Of a stretch of DNA of 64,000 nucleotides, positions 11,088-22,989 are shown one piece after another. The stretch is taken from NCBI GenBank assembly GCA_034509735.1, contig JACGWO010000004.1:26393395-26457394 (forward strand). The letters are read 5' to 3'. Source of the stretch: Sesamum alatum. Its lineage: Eukaryota; Streptophyta; Magnoliopsida; Lamiales; Pedaliaceae. How positions within the stretch are numbered: the first letter of the stretch is position 1; each line of letters opens with the position of its first letter. Position numbers and translations under genes: made by a program. A model generated the notes under the pieces. It made no database searches. It had not been told where the DNA came from and saw only the letters and a list, made by a program, of their open reading frames with translations.

Positions 11088-12390
11088 TTGGCCAGCTCGT
11101 TAGCTCCTCTGAAGAGCAGGAAGATAACCCTACTAACTCAAGAGCGAACTGAGGTGGATATTGTAGGGGAAGAAGTATTGACGATGAAGAATGCTTCACC
11201 AAGCTGGAAAGAAGATTTGGAGGTATACTTGAAATATGGGACTTTGCCTCAAGACCCTAAGGAAGCAAGGGCAATTCGAGTAAGGTCAGCTAGGTTCACG
11301 CTAACTGGAGGTGAGTTGTACAAGATAGGGTTTTCACAACCGTATCTTAAATGCGTCGACGGGGACAAAGCAGAGTATGTTCTACGAGAGATCCATGAAG
11401 GAAGCTGCGGTAATCATTCCGGGGGTAGGGCGTTAGCATGCAAGGCTCTGCGACAAGGATACTTCTGGGCTACAATGCGTAAGGATGCTCTGAACTTGGT
11501 AAAGAAATGCCGAAAGTGCCAAGAGCATGCCAACGTCACTCACGTCCCAACGACAGATATGAAACTAATACAGAGCCCCTGCCATTTGATCAGTGGGGGA
11601 TGGATATAGTGGGGAAACTTTTTCGAGCAATAGGTCAGTGAGAGTACTTGATTGTTGCCGTGGACTACTTCTCAAAGTGGGTGGAGGCAGAGGCATTGAG
11701 TAAAATCTCAGAAAATGAGGTCATAAGATTCATCTGGAAGAGCATCATATGCCGCTTCGGCATCCTAAGAGCCTTTGTGATGGATAATGGCACGCAGTTT
11801 CAGGGAGCCAAATTTCAATAATGGTGTCAGGAGCTGAAAATTAAGCAATATTATGCTTATGTCGCAACACCCCAGTCTAACGAGCAAGTTGAGATAACCA
11901 ATAGAATAATCCTCCAAAATTTGAAGACGAGGCTGGAGGAAAGCCAAAGGAAATTGGGTGGAAGAATTCCCGTGAGTCCTATGGGCATATCGAACAACAC
12001 CGCAACGAGACACGGGAGACTCCCTGTTCAATCTAGTCTATGGGACAGAAGTCGTCGTCCCAGTGGAGATAGGGGAGAAAACACTCAGGGTGCGACAATA
12101 TATGCCAACTGGCAATCCCAATGAGCAGCGGGTTGACCTGGACTTTCTGGACGAGCTTAGGAGCGACGCAAATACTAGGATGGAAGCTTAAAAGGCATTA
12201 ACGGCAAAAGTCTACAATGACAAAGTGCGCGTCGCGATTTCCAGGTCGGCGACCTAGTATTGAGGAGAGCTGACGCGACAGGGAACATTGGGAAATTGGA
12301 TCCCAAATGGGTAGGACCGTACCAAGTAATCGAGATAGTGGAAAAAAGAACTTATCGCTTGTAGAGAATGGATGGAAAGGAAGTGTCACT
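11088..12390 (+). pseudogene. Tat-1 integrase
   Basis: Integrase joins the cDNA to chromosomal DNA. A zinc-binding part occupies 11,370-11,525 (HEGSCGNHSGGRAL, then CRKCQEH, an HHCC finger). The catalytic core follows after a frame change near 11,590: GMDIVGKLF, YLIVAVDYFSKWVEAEAL (about 11,650-11,700), DNGTQFQGA (about 11,780) and QVEITNRIILQNLKTR (about 11,885-11,930). The C-terminal part near 12,235-12,365 reads VGDLVLRRADATGNIGKL and WVGPYQVIEIVEKRTYRL. Stops occur near 11,638, 11,820 and 12,190, with frameshifts near 11,600 and 11,965. Confidence 0.85.
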
Positions 12391-12506
12391 CACATGGAAT
12401 ATTATGGTTTGTATTTCATTTGAACGCTTTGTAACCTTGAATTACGGTAATGAAATGATCATCTTTTTATTTACTAGTTATGGGTTCATTATTGATACTT
12501 TATTTA

Positions 12507-12835
12507 ACAAGAGAGGGGGACGGCCCCTCATGAGCCCCAAAGCTAATGCTTCCTTAAGGAACATAAAAAAAATGCCCCGAAGCCAAGGCTTTCTTGAGGC
12601 ACATAAAAAAATGCCCCGAAGCTATTGCTTCCTTAAGGCACACAAGAAAAATGCCCTGAAGCTATTGCTTCCTTGAGGCACACAAAAAAAAATGCCTTGA
12701 ATATTGCATCCTTGAGGCACACGAAAGAAGAGGGGGACGGCCCCTCACGAGCCCCAAAGCTATTGCTTCCTTGAGGCACACGACAAAATGCCCCAAAGTT
12801 ATTGCTTCCTTGAGGCACATAAAAGAAAACAATGG
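12507..12835 (+). repeat. About 42-bp tandem repeats with two GC hairpins
   Basis: Around seven imperfect units of the form AAATGCCCCGAAGCTATTGC followed by TTCCTTGAGGCACACAA-like sequence run head to tail. GAGGGGGACGGCCCCTCA, itself an inverted repeat, heads the array at about 12,510 and recurs at about 12,730 with the same following CGAGCCCCAAAGCT. The array lies between the convergent Tat-1 pol and the antisense gene. Confidence 0.85.
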
Positions 12836-12978
12836 GATCATAAGCAACGTAGCATAAGAAATAATAAAATAACAAAGTCTGATAACATAGTAAAAGAAAA
12901 AAAAAAGAGAAAACATCCTAAAAGTTCAAATTACAAAGTGAAATGGTCCTAACATCTAAATATGTAAAATGAAATATC

Positions 12979-14430
12979 CTAGTTTTTATCCATTGCAGAA
13001 GTGGGAACCCCAGGACGGTCGATCTGAGCCCCATCAACAGGAATGTTGTCAGCCACCTCGACCTCCCCATCTTCATCACCATCATCATCTGGAACATTTG
13101 GATCGAGAAACATGAAGTCTTCATCGCCAAAGCGACCACAGTTCCTAAGAGTGGCGCGACACTGTCTAATCACCTAGTCGTAAATCTCACTCGCCTTGTC
13201 AAGGACAACTTTGTTGAACTCGTCAGAACCCACGTACTTCTCCTTGAAGTCATTCCACACGCAATCTAAGTAAATCTTGTTGGCCTCAGACTTCAAGCAT
13301 CTCTGCCCCGAAGCAACCTCTCGGTTGAAGCTATTCTTCCATTTAACCTGCTCAACTGAAGCAGTCTTGAGATCCCCCTTGCAGTGACTTAGATCTTTCT
13401 TCTCATCTTCAAGGGAATCTTTCAAGTGTTGGATCTCCTTTTCATAATTTCCTAAGCACATCTGAGCCACTTCAGAAAGATTGATCACCTGAAAGAATGG
13501 AAATTCCTCAACAAAGACTTGAAGAACTAAAGAAGTTGTTTAAATGCAAGTATAAGTAATAACACGTACCCTAGCTGCCTCGGCCTGAAGTAACCTGGCG
13601 AGAATACCACTAGAAAGAGCACCGAGGCGGGATACATCATAGGGGCTCACGAGATCCCTTGACTTCTCGTAGCAATGTCAAAGTCAAAAGCGTCCCAGAA
13701 AGATGAAATTCCTTCTTGCCGGTTAGTCCCGTAAGTGAAGAGTCCTTTCCCAGCCCCATAACGAGGGGGGCCAACTCCATCATCTCGGGGGCGCTTAGAG
13801 CCACTACCTCCAAGAGGGGGGGGGGGGGGGAGGAACGGCCTTCACCTCATCCCAAGCCACCAGGAACATCCCTAGCTCAGGCAGGAGGGGAACGCCGGTG
13901 ATCACTTTCCCCCCTCCTCGAGGGGGGCAGAGGAGGGTTGCGAGACCTCTGAGCTTTCTCCCTTTTGCGAGCATTTTCCCTTTCGCTATCTGTCTTGAAG
14001 CGATGAACATCATGAAGGGTAACTTTCTTTCCTGCAAGGGACAACAAAGAATGAATGAGATGATAAAGAGAACAGTTTATAAGGAGAGGAAAAAATAACA
14101 AAAGACAAAATCAAGTAATGCAATACCAACAGAAATTAAAGACTTGACATCAAGAAGTTGGTCAAACAACCCTGCCCCAATAAATGGCATGCGGAGATCA
14201 TGGACAGGATCAGGCACGAGAGGCGATCCCCCCCCCCTAGGAGTCGCCAACCCCCAGTCTAGGTCTTTTACATAAATTTTTTTTTTTTCCTTTCCTTCCA
14301 GGGACCTTTCGAGGAAGCACCCCCTCCAAAAATTTGCAGCCACCACGGAGGTAGAAATAGAAGTAGGAATCGTTTGGGACCTTCCTAAGCGTCAACAAAG
14401 TGTAGAAAGCCTCGAAGGAGGGGGTCAAGT
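12979..14430 (-). pseudogene. Tat-1 antisense extra gene with introns
   Basis: It lies opposite to pol and ends at 12,979. The last exon (about 13,488-12,979) begins after a TTCAG acceptor with INLSEVAQMCLGNYEKEI. It has a coiled-coil middle (KDSLEDEKKDLSHCKGDL), then RQCRATLRNCGRF, FLDPNVPDDDGDEDGEVEV. An upstream exon begins after CTTGCAG (about 14,026) with KKVTLHDVHRFKT. The farthest part (14,400-14,150) reads FEAFYTLLTLRKVPNDSYF, GCKFLEGVL and MPFIGAGLFDQLL. All three blocks have counterparts in the plus-strand gene at 41,227-43,540. The type resembles Pfam's putative gypsy-type transposon family (PF04195), from memory. Function is unknown. The 5' end is cut at about 14,430, and poly-C/G runs break the frame. 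Confidence 0.75.
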
Positions 14431-14924
14431 CGAGATATCATTAAATGAAATACTTATGCATAAGACAAGAATTTATATTTTTGCAGCTAAAAGTATGACA
14501 TATATGTTTCGCTAAAAGAATAGAAAAAATAAAAAGCTTCTTAGGAAACTCAAAGATTCGAAGAAAATTAAGGAAAATGAAGTGTTTCAAAGGAAACTAG
14601 ATAATTTCGAAAGTACCATTTGCTTTTACTTCCATAACATTGAAAATAAAAGCGTTTTCATAATTTCGATAAAAACGTACGAAATTTTTAAACCATAGCT
14701 CTTAATTGCAGCTAGTGAGCTTGACTAATAAAATGGAAAGGGGCAAGCCAGCCCGACTCCTAACAAGTTGTTAGTGGATTATTAAACATTTACAATGCAA
14801 CTAAGATTGTTTATCACAAAGAATTAGCTTGAATTGGGAGTTGGACCAATTTACGACCAATTTGTCCGGCCCAGTACTAAATGCAAGGCCCGATACAAGA
14901 GTTGGACTAGGTTATATTAATTAA
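14431..14924. other. AT-rich spacer with no gene
   Basis: I see no coding sequence, terminal repeat or known element. It is probably the flank or an unrecognised remnant beyond the truncated Tat-1 antisense gene. Confidence 0.4.
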
Positions 14925-15135
14925 GGGATAAATACAATTTATCCCCCTTGATATAAAAATGAGTAAAAATCCTTCTGTAAAAAAATAATAGCAAATTACC
15001 TTCCTGTATTTTGAGAAATGAAGCAAAATATCCCCCTATCAAGGGAAATTACAGAGGGGCAATTTGCTAATTATTTTTTCACAGTGGAATTTTTGCTCAT
15101 TTCTTATATCACATGGGATAAATTGCACTTATCCC
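14925..15135. mobile_element. 211-bp MITE, second copy of the family at 260-500
   Basis: It starts GGGATAAATACAATTTATCC and ends GGGATAAATTGCACTTATCC, with the same inner phrases (ATGAAGCAAA, TAATTATTTTTTCACAG). Flanks TATTAATTAA (14,915-14,924) and TATAAATTAA (15,136-15,145) form a 10-bp duplication with one mismatch, as in the first copy. Confidence 0.85.
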
Positions 15136-15363
15136 TATAAATTAAACAGGTCGAAAGGGTGGGACAATTAGTTGGCAGCCCAATGCAAGATGTAAAAAGA
15201 CATTCACATCCCTGAAATAGTTCTGAAATTACAAGTCTGCCCTTAAAAAGAATATCCACCTACTGCGATGAGGTCTTGGGTAAAATCTTCCGTAATTGCT
15301 TTTCTTTTTCTATTTATTTTTTGTTTTGGATGAATTCCAACAATTGTTTGATGTACTTTTTAA

Positions 15364-17108
15364 GGAAAAATTGCAATTCTCCTCCAGTAGTACAGGGGCG
15401 GTTGCATTATAAGCCAAATTTTTAACGAAGTAGCAATTAAGGAACTAATTTTTCAAAAACAGCAATTTCATTTTAATTTGCCCTAATTTCGCCGGAAATA
15501 CTCACATGTTCAGCACGTGATAAATAAAAATTGGGGGTTTGTCCACTCCAACCACAATTGCTTATGTGACAATTAAAAATTCGACCAAGATAACATGGCA
15601 GGAATGATGTGTCAAAAGTTGGCCAGAAAATAGCAATTAAAGACACGATTTTTTTTAGAAAAATGGCAATTTCAGTCCAATATCATTCTGCCAAAGAATT
15701 CTGGGTAAAATTAAAAAAAAAAACTTTTTTTTTCGCCAAGTTGCAAAAAAATCCCTCTGATAAAAAAATAGGCTAAACTTTGTGTTTTCTAAAATATTGT
15801 CGTCACCCAAAATACTGGGCGACGGCCGTCACCAATGTCCAAATACGACGGCGACGACTACCATCCCCTATATATATAATTCAAACTATTAAATTTATTT
15901 AAAAGTTGTATTTAAAATCAGGTATTGTAATTGAAAAATTAATACTTAATTTATATAAATATATAATTCTTTGTAACTTTTTATTCATAAATAAATTTAT
16001 TTACTAATTAACTAAAATAATAGTTTATTACAATATTTTTAAACTAAATAATACTATTAATTAATAATATATAATTATTATAAATATATAGTTCAACTGA
16101 TTTTATTTTTAAAAATATTATCATAAAAGTTTAAATATTATAATTTATTTTTATTTATTTAAAGGAAAATTGCAGTTTTTGAAGTTAAATCGTATTTGTG
16201 TTATTTATATTCATATAAAAAGAAAAGGCCTTTTAAACTCACAAGTGGCGGTTAATGACACCGCCTCACCAATTTTTTTGTAATATCAAAAATTCCTTTC
16301 AATTGATAAAATAATTAACTTATTCAACTATCCACACTTCACATAACTGAGAAACTAGTTTTTTTTTTTCTTTCTTTGTATTTTTTTAGTGTAATGTATT
16401 AGTTTATATATTCTACTCTTATTTAGAATATATATTTTAAATGTGAAAGATTATTTATGATATGCACGCAAGAACAGTGTGCCACCACGGCTAGTTTATA
16501 TTAAAAACAAAATCAATTTGGACACTTTCGCCAGCCAAAAGTGGATAACAAATTAAAAAAAGCTTTAACACTTATAGGTAGGAGTGTGAATCACACTCTC
16601 CATTATAAATTAACGAAATGGAATTTTTTGCTGAATTATATATACCACAGGGTGTCTTTAGTCTATTGTCTTATCACAGGGTTGTTTTGGGTGATTTTTC
16701 GAAAACACAATGGGGGGAGGGGGGGGGGGGGGGGAATTTGCATTTTACCCAAGAAATTTTTGGAATTTTTTGAAAAATTATTGGCTGGAGTGAAATTGGA
16801 CTAAATTGCGATTTAAAAAAAATAGTGTCCTTAATTGCTATTTCTTGGCCAGCTTTTAACACGTTACGCATGTCATGTCATATTGGCTGGATTCTTAATT
16901 GTCACATAAGCAATTGTGGTTGGAGTGGACAAAACCCTCAATTTTTATTCGTCACGTGCTGGACTTGTGAGCATTTTCGGCAATATTAGGGCAAATTAGA
17001 CTGAAATAGCCATTTTTAAAAATTAGTGTCCTCAATTACTATTTTGTTAAAAGTCTAGTTTACAATGCCACCACCCCTATATTAGTGTACGAAAATTGTA
17101 ATTTTTCC
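15364..17108. mobile_element. Long-inverted-repeat Mutator-like non-autonomous element
   Basis: Two arms of roughly 420-450 bp are inverted copies: 15,364-15,785 and about 16,655-17,108. They share, in inverse order, AATTTGCCCTAAT, TTTTGTCCACTCC, CAACCACAATTGCTTATGTG and GGCCA(A/G)AAATAGCAATT. The ends are GGAAAAATTGCAATT and AATTGTAATTTTTCC-like. Flanks TACTTTTTAA (15,354-15,363) and TACTTTTAA (17,109-17,117) make a 9-10 bp duplication with one indel. The 0.85-kb middle is AT-rich with no transposase frame. Long arms and 9-10 bp duplication indicate the Mutator superfamily; mobility would need a transposase elsewhere. Confidence 0.8.
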
Positions 17109-17158
17109 TACTTTTAATTTCGAAAATGCAAGTTCGTTTTGCTAGATTAAAATACTAC

Positions 17159-17737
17159 TAAGGATGGCAACATGAGGGTCCGGTACGAGTGTGTCAAAAC
17201 CCAAGACCTGCCCAGCCAAGAAAATTTCGGACCCGGACCCAGACCTAGGTGACCCGGTAGACCCGATTAGTAATTTTAAAATATTAAAAAAATTATTTTA
17301 TAAAAACAATACTACCATAACTTTATAAATATGAGATAATAATATTATTGAAAAGTTAATATATTTTCTGTAATTTTATATGTGCATGTTTTAGCATTGA
17401 AATATTAAAAATATTAAAATATGTGTTATTTATAAAAACATTAAAATGTTTATAAACTATTTATATTATTATTTTAATTTATAATACTATTATGTTTATA
17501 TCTTATATATAAGCATAAATAAATTATTTTTTATATATGTACAAATATATTTTATATAAGTATATATATAATAATAAAAAAAACATAAAAATAGTAGTGA
17601 TCGGGGCCGGTTCAGAGTGGGGCCGAATACGGGTCGAAATCACTAAGACCCATATCCATACCGAAATCTGTTTAGGCATCAAAACCTGCCCTTATTGGGA
17701 TGGGTCCATATCCAACCCAAACCCATTGCCATCCTTT
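17159..17737. mobile_element. Degraded hAT-like non-autonomous element
   Basis: The ends are TAAGGATGGCAACA and (inverted) CCCATTGCCATCCTT. Near each end are repeated CCCGG/GACCC/GGGTC phrases (GGACCCGGACCC, GGTAGACCCG; GGGTCCATATCC). The layout and phrases match the better-preserved copy at 32,448-32,823. No 8-bp duplication is left; a T-run and the LINE follow the right end. Confidence 0.6.
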
Positions 17738-17744
17738 TTTTTAA

Positions 17745-20700
17745 AAAAAAAAAACCTGAGCGATATATTATATTACCACAAAAAACAGTCACCACAATAC
17801 CAAAGTCTGTACAGACTCTGTGGAACGACCAGAGGTCTTTCAACAATACTAACAAGAAAATAAACCAAATGAAGAACATTCCTTGTACTCAGTAATCATC
17901 ATGCAAACTATGAAGGGATCCCTACTCTTAACTTTGCTCTTGCATCCTGATAACTTGCTAAAAAGAGAACCACTGCATGATATACCTCCAGTGGATCCTG
18001 ATCCACACCTTCCAAGAGCTTTTTGTTCCTGTTCTTCCAGAGACGCCAACAGATTCCGAGAAACCGTGAATTGGCCTCTTTGTCCCCGTAAGCCAATGCC
18101 TTAGACATCCATTCTGCTGCACTATCTCCCCACTCGGACACCATGTGCTGCGGTAGATGAGATACAACCCATACTACCCAGGAAAGTGACAGTCTAGACC
18201 TCCGCATCACAAATCACGCAGCGGGTATCAACATCACGACTACGGCGAGCCAAATTATCTAGCATTGCAACGGCCCCACGGCAGATCCGCCAAGCAAGGA
18301 GTTTAACTCTAGGAGGGACAGGGGCAGACCACAGCCAACGCCATAGCTTCCTTTGGTCATCACAGGATGGAAACGATCGAGACGAAGACGCTGACCTCTA
18401 AGCTTCAGATTCCAGCAACAATGAATACGCACTCCTGACAGAGAACACGCCATTCTTACACCTTCCCCAAACCACCCTCACAACATGTGACCCTTCATCG
18501 ACTTGATCTACACATCCATCCCGTAACACCCCTCTTGCCGACAATATACTCCTCCAAGTGAGCGAAGGACGAGTACCCACACCGGCCTCCCAAAACGAGC
18601 AATTCAAGAAATACCGGACCTTAAGTACTCGGCTAAGCAATGAGCTTGGCTGCGTCACCACCCTCCACCCCTGTTTTGCCAAGAGTGCCAAGTTAATAAG
18701 CTTAAGATTCCGGAATCCACACCCCTTCCTTCAGCGGTCGACAGAGCTTGGACCACGCCACCCAGTGAACCCGCCTCTCCCCCCGATTATGCCACCAAAA
18801 GTCCGCCATAGCCGACTCCAATTCATGCAACAACTGATCCAGAAGCTTGAAGCACGACATAGCGTACATCGGCAAGCTCCGCAATACAGCTTTGATAAGC
18901 ACCCATTTGCCCGCCTACGACAACATCTTATATTCCACCCTTGCACCTTGCCCCAAAACCTATCACGGATATTACTGAACAGAGCATACCGGGATCGTCC
19001 TGCCACCGCCGGTAGACCTAGGTACCGATCATGGCCCTCAACCAACCTCACCCCCAACTGCCTAGCCAACTGCCGTTTACCCTCTGCCTCCATTCTACCG
19101 CTCACCATCATGCTAGATTTGGAAAAAATGATTACCTATCCCGATGCCCGGGCATAAAGATCAAGTATGCGTTGAACCTCGCCAAGCTGCCTCTCGTTTG
19201 CCTCACAAAATAACAAGGTGTCGTCAACAAATAAGAGGTGAGAGATATTTGGTGCACCGTTACTTACAGACACCCCCTGATCATCCCTCCCTGCTCCGCC
19301 CTCTGCAACATTCCTGAAAAAGCCTCAACACAAAAGAGAAAGAGATACGAGGATAGGAGATCTCCTTGCCTAATCCCCCGCTCCGAACTAAAGAAGCCAA
19401 ATTGTGCACTGTTCAATGTTAGAGAATAAGTGACAGATGTTACCAACAGCATAATCAAATCCACAAAAACACTCACAAAACCTAGTCTAAGCAAAACACG
19501 TCTAAGAAAAGACCATTCTACTCTATCATAGGCTTTGCTCCAATTTTAACGCGACATACCCAGCCTTTGAACGAGAGGACACTTTAAGGAAATAATTTAG
19601 CTCAAACGCTAGAAGGACATTATCAGTAATTAACAGGCCTGGGATGAAAGCCAATTGTGTCGGGGAAACAATGTCGTTCATAATCCTTTTTAAGTGGTTA
19701 TCAATATACTTAGAGGCTATTTTAATGATAACATTGCATAAACTAATGGGACGAAGATGCGACACTACTTCTAGGCTACTAACTTTAGGAATGAGCACTA
19801 CGTGGGTGAAATTCATCTTATGTATCAGAATTTGTTCATTAAGAATTCTAAGTATGGACTTTGTGACATCAGGGCCCACAACAAGCCAAAATTTCTTGAA
19901 AAAGACAGGGGACACGCCATTGGGGCTCGGGGATTTCAACGAAAACATACCAAAGATAGCGTGCTTTATCTCAATTGCAGTGAATGGCATAGAAAGGTAA
20001 GACTTCATCTCGTGGGTCACCCGTGGTTGAACTGAAGCCACCACCTCATCTATACACGACTCCGATGGCTGGCTGGAAGTGAAGATCGATCTAAAATGCT
20101 GTACTAGGATACACTGAATAGTTTCGGCCGACTCAGTCCATACCCCATTCTCGTCCTTAAGCCTAGAGATACTGTTAAGTCTTCGTCGATCCAAGGCCCG
20201 AGCGTGAAGTACCTAGTGTTGCCGTCATCGTTAACTAACCAATGTTCCTTACTTCTTTGTTGCCACTTGATCATCTCCTGGGTCTCAATGTCAACCACTT
20301 TTGCCCGACTATCTTGCATCTCTTTGTGAGCCGCCTCGTCCACCGGGTGCTCTCCAACTATCTAAATCGGTCCTCTAGTTTCTGTCTATCTCTCGTCGAT
20401 TTCTTCACCACATCTCTGTCCCATTTCAATAGTGCCAAACGAGTGGACTGAACTTTCTTCCAGCAAACCGCATGAGCATCACCCATCACCTGTTCATTCC
20501 AAGCATCCTTTATTACCGGCCCACAACTCTCCTCCTGCAGCCACCGTGCCTCAAATCTAAATTGTGCCTTACGTCTCTCGTGATTCAACCTGTCCTGCGG
20601 TGCAAAATCAATTACCAAAACTTTATGGTCCGAATTCTATACGGATTTATGAGCTACAAAAAACCACTAAAACTTGCTCAGCCACCGTGAGTTACCTCAT

Positions 20701-21195
20701 GCTCTATCAAGACGCCCCCTTACCGTATCCGGGACCAGTCTCCTGTTACGCCACTGAACTTAGGGCCCTTATATCCCAAATCAGTGAGAACCAATCAGCC
20801 AATACCCATCAGAAGTCATTCATCTACCACAGTGGTCAAGGTCCACCCGTCGTTTCGTGTTGAAACAAAATTTCATTGAAGTCCCCCACGCAAAGCCACG
20901 CCGCATCCGATTGTACACTCAGAGCCCGAAGCTGCTCCTATGCTGACTTTCGACATACTGCATTCGGGTCCCCGTAAAAGCCTGTGAAGCGCCACCCAGC
21001 CCTCCCTCCAATAGAAATACCTCACCATCAATATGATATTTGGAAAACGACCTCAATTGTACAATTGTCTCCTTCGGCCATGACAAACACAAACCCCCAG
21101 ACTGTCCGTCCGCCGGAACACACACCCCAAATAAATTCAACCTCTATTCACAGATTCAAACCTTCGCACAGAATATTTTATCTCAGATAAGAACT
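17745..21195 (-). mobile_element. 5'-truncated L1-type LINE
   Basis: The minus strand carries the back of an endonuclease, a reverse transcriptase and a zinc-finger domain in LINE order. The presumed 3' end lies at a T-run (plus strand, 17,735-17,744) that would be the poly(A) tail. About 3.4 kb remain, against the usual roughly 6 kb. ORF1 and the front of the endonuclease are missing beyond 21,195, as expected from incomplete reverse transcription. No target duplication was identified. Confidence 0.85.
17849..21195 (-). pseudogene. LINE ORF2 (endonuclease end, RT, zf-RVT)
   Basis: ORF2 nicks the target and copies the LINE RNA there. Visible from 5' to 3': endonuclease C-terminal part (21,140-20,920; LFGVCVPADGQSGGLCLSW); a linker with ERRKAQFRFEARW (about 20,570); RT fingers and palm (20,194-19,526; SPSPNGVSPVFFKKFW, HLRPISLCNVIIKIASKY, SPTQLAFIPGLLITDN); GIRQGDLLSSYLFLFC (about 19,380); and the catalytic box LLFVDDTLLF (about 19,235-19,206). 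KWVLIKAVLRSLPMYAMSCF sits near 18,880, and the zf-RVT region near 18,320-18,210 reads VKLLAWRICRGAVAMLDN. Frameshifts and stops split it into at least seven frames. No RNase H domain was seen after zf-RVT. Confidence 0.85.
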
Positions 21196-21460
21196 CCTAC
21201 TTAACAAATATTGTATAACTAAAGCATTTTATAAGATTATTTTAGGTAGTAATTTGTTCGAAGTTTAATCCAAACTAGTAAACCCGTATGAAAAATATTA
21301 AACTACAGTCCTTTCTTCAAATAATGTATAATAAATATTATGTTAATAATTCATATCTAATCCAAACCTATATTTACTACATATCTGTCCTAATCTGCAC
21401 TTAGTTCGAGTTGAAAGTAAACGGGTTCCTTTTTTACTATGAATTTAATTGACTTAGTAA

Positions 21461-21491
<31 letters not shown>

Positions 21492-21878
21492 ATAGTCCTT
21501 TAATTAAACAATGCACAAATGATGAAAGGGAAAAATTAATAAACTATAAGCCATCTAGAAAACAAGGAGAAGCCATGTGCCACTATGTTGTTCACGTGGA
21601 ATTAATTAGGAAGTTCTCTTGATGATATCAAGGATTCGGGAAATTCTAACTCGGATCTGATTCGGTCAAATTTGAATCAATTATATGGCAAGTGTAATAC
21701 ACTTGTCATGTGATTGGTGTACAATATAAAAAAAGTGACTAATCATATAACAAATGTATCCCATTTGGTTTATGATTGGTTTGATTCGGCCAAACATAGT
21801 TCAGATAAACTTCTTCGATTTGTTCTCTCTCTTCAATTAAACTCTTTTTAATGAAATTTTATCTATTGGATATTCATA
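21196..21878. other. AT-rich spacer with a dinucleotide repeat
   Basis: No gene was seen. It contains an (AT)n microsatellite at about 21,464-21,491. Confidence 0.5.
21464..21491. repeat. (AT)n microsatellite
   Basis: About 14 uninterrupted AT units; a likely polymorphic marker. Confidence 0.9.
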
Positions 21879-22151
21879 CACTACCAAAAAAAAATGACTG
21901 AATAGCTATGAAGAAATTCATTGTTAAAATCAGCGTCGAGCTAATTAGCAAGTAAAATTTTCGTTGTTAATATACATTATTTAACATATATTTTAAATAA
22001 TTTATTGCTAAATTTGTTAGCAAGTAAATTTTTTGTTGCTAAATGTATTAGTAAGTAAATTTCTTGTATTAAATAATATAAATTAGTAATAAGATTTTTA
22101 TTTGCTAATTAGTTTGAAGCTAATTTTTTTTATTGAATCATTTCTGTAATG
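21879..22151. mobile_element. Small CACTA-type MITE
   Basis: The left end is CACTACCAAAAAAAAATGA and the inverted right end reads CATTACAGAAATGATTC. Inner inverted phrases include CTAATTAGCAAGTAAAA at left and CTAATTAGCAAATAAAA at right. Flanking trinucleotides are ATA and ATG, an imperfect 3-bp duplication. No coding sequence. Confidence 0.6.
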
Positions 22152-22346
22152 ATGGTTTAACGTGGCCGTATTCATTCATAATAATACTGATAGATGTTAT
22201 TTAGTTTTGGTAGCTATATGTTGATCCGAATTTTTTATTGATACATGTTAATAATTATTAATTTTGCCTTATTTATGAATTTGACGAGTGCTGAATATGA
22301 TGTTTTTCCCATTGATATGGAAAACGAGAATAACTAGCTTTATGTA

Positions 22347-22546
22347 GGAAAAAATGCAAGCAATCCCCTATGATATTGCAAATGTGCAAATTATCCCTTA
22401 TGAAAAAATAAATAGCAATTTATCTCCCTATGTTTTTTAAAATGAAGCAATTTACCTCCCTAGGCAGAAAGGTAAATGGCTTTATTTTGGAAAATAAAGG
22501 GGATAAATTGCTAATTTTTTTCATAAGTGGGTTAATTGCATTAAAC
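22347..22546. mobile_element. MITE, third and most diverged copy of the 260-500 family
   Basis: It has the same inverted plan: GGAAAAAATGCAAGCAATCC at left, GGGTTAATTGCATTAAAC at right, with AATGAAGCAATTTACC and GGGGATAAATTGCTAAT inside. The flanks GCTTTATGTA and GTTTTATGTC are similar but not convincing as a duplication. Confidence 0.7.
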
Positions 22547-22989
22547 ACGTTTTATGTCTAATACTTTGGACATAAATTCTGGCAGTATCATCAATTACAG
22601 GCCCTCTCATAGTATTGGCTACACACCGATATGTGGGTAAAATTAAAATATATATATTTATGGGTTTATGAAAAATGATATTAACTATATTTAATTTTAT
22701 TGGAAATAGTATCAATAATATAAATTAATGTACAAAAATTTAAACAAAGAAATATATTGCTAGGTTAATATTTTAAATGAAATTACATTTACAGACATGC
22801 CTATGGGATATATTGGAGTAGAAAAATACGGATATTTTTGTACTTTTTATTTATTGCGTATTAAGTTCGAGAATTTTTTATTTAATGAGTATTAAGTTAG
22901 TTTTTTCTCTAAATCGCTTCCACCTGATTAATAGCATACATATTGTTGAGAAAATTGGATAGGAAATTGGTGCGTAAAAAAAATATAAC

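Larger units (their letters stand above)
813..14430 (+). mobile_element. Decayed Tat-type Ty3/gypsy retrotransposon (Tat-1), split by a chromovirus
   Basis: Pieces of one element on the plus strand are in order: an LTR end and PBS-like site (to about 945), gag (969-1974), then after the nested chromovirus a gag/protease remnant, RNase H, a second RNase H-like domain, and integrase to about 12,366. A tandem-repeat spacer and an antisense gene follow (14,430 back to 12,979). Most of protease and the whole RT are missing, so there was also an internal deletion. A second RNase H and an antisense extra gene are features known for the plant Tat lineage. The 3' LTR was not found. Confidence 0.75.

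Noticed and set aside
12545..12830. Regular repeats that could suggest a CRISPR array
   Set aside because: Units are contiguous with no unique spacers, they diverge, and the setting is a plant retrotransposon.
18558..19157. Plus-strand frame of 199 codons
   Set aside because: It is the reverse shadow of the LINE ORF2 RT/zinc-finger region, whose minus-strand reading has clear motifs.
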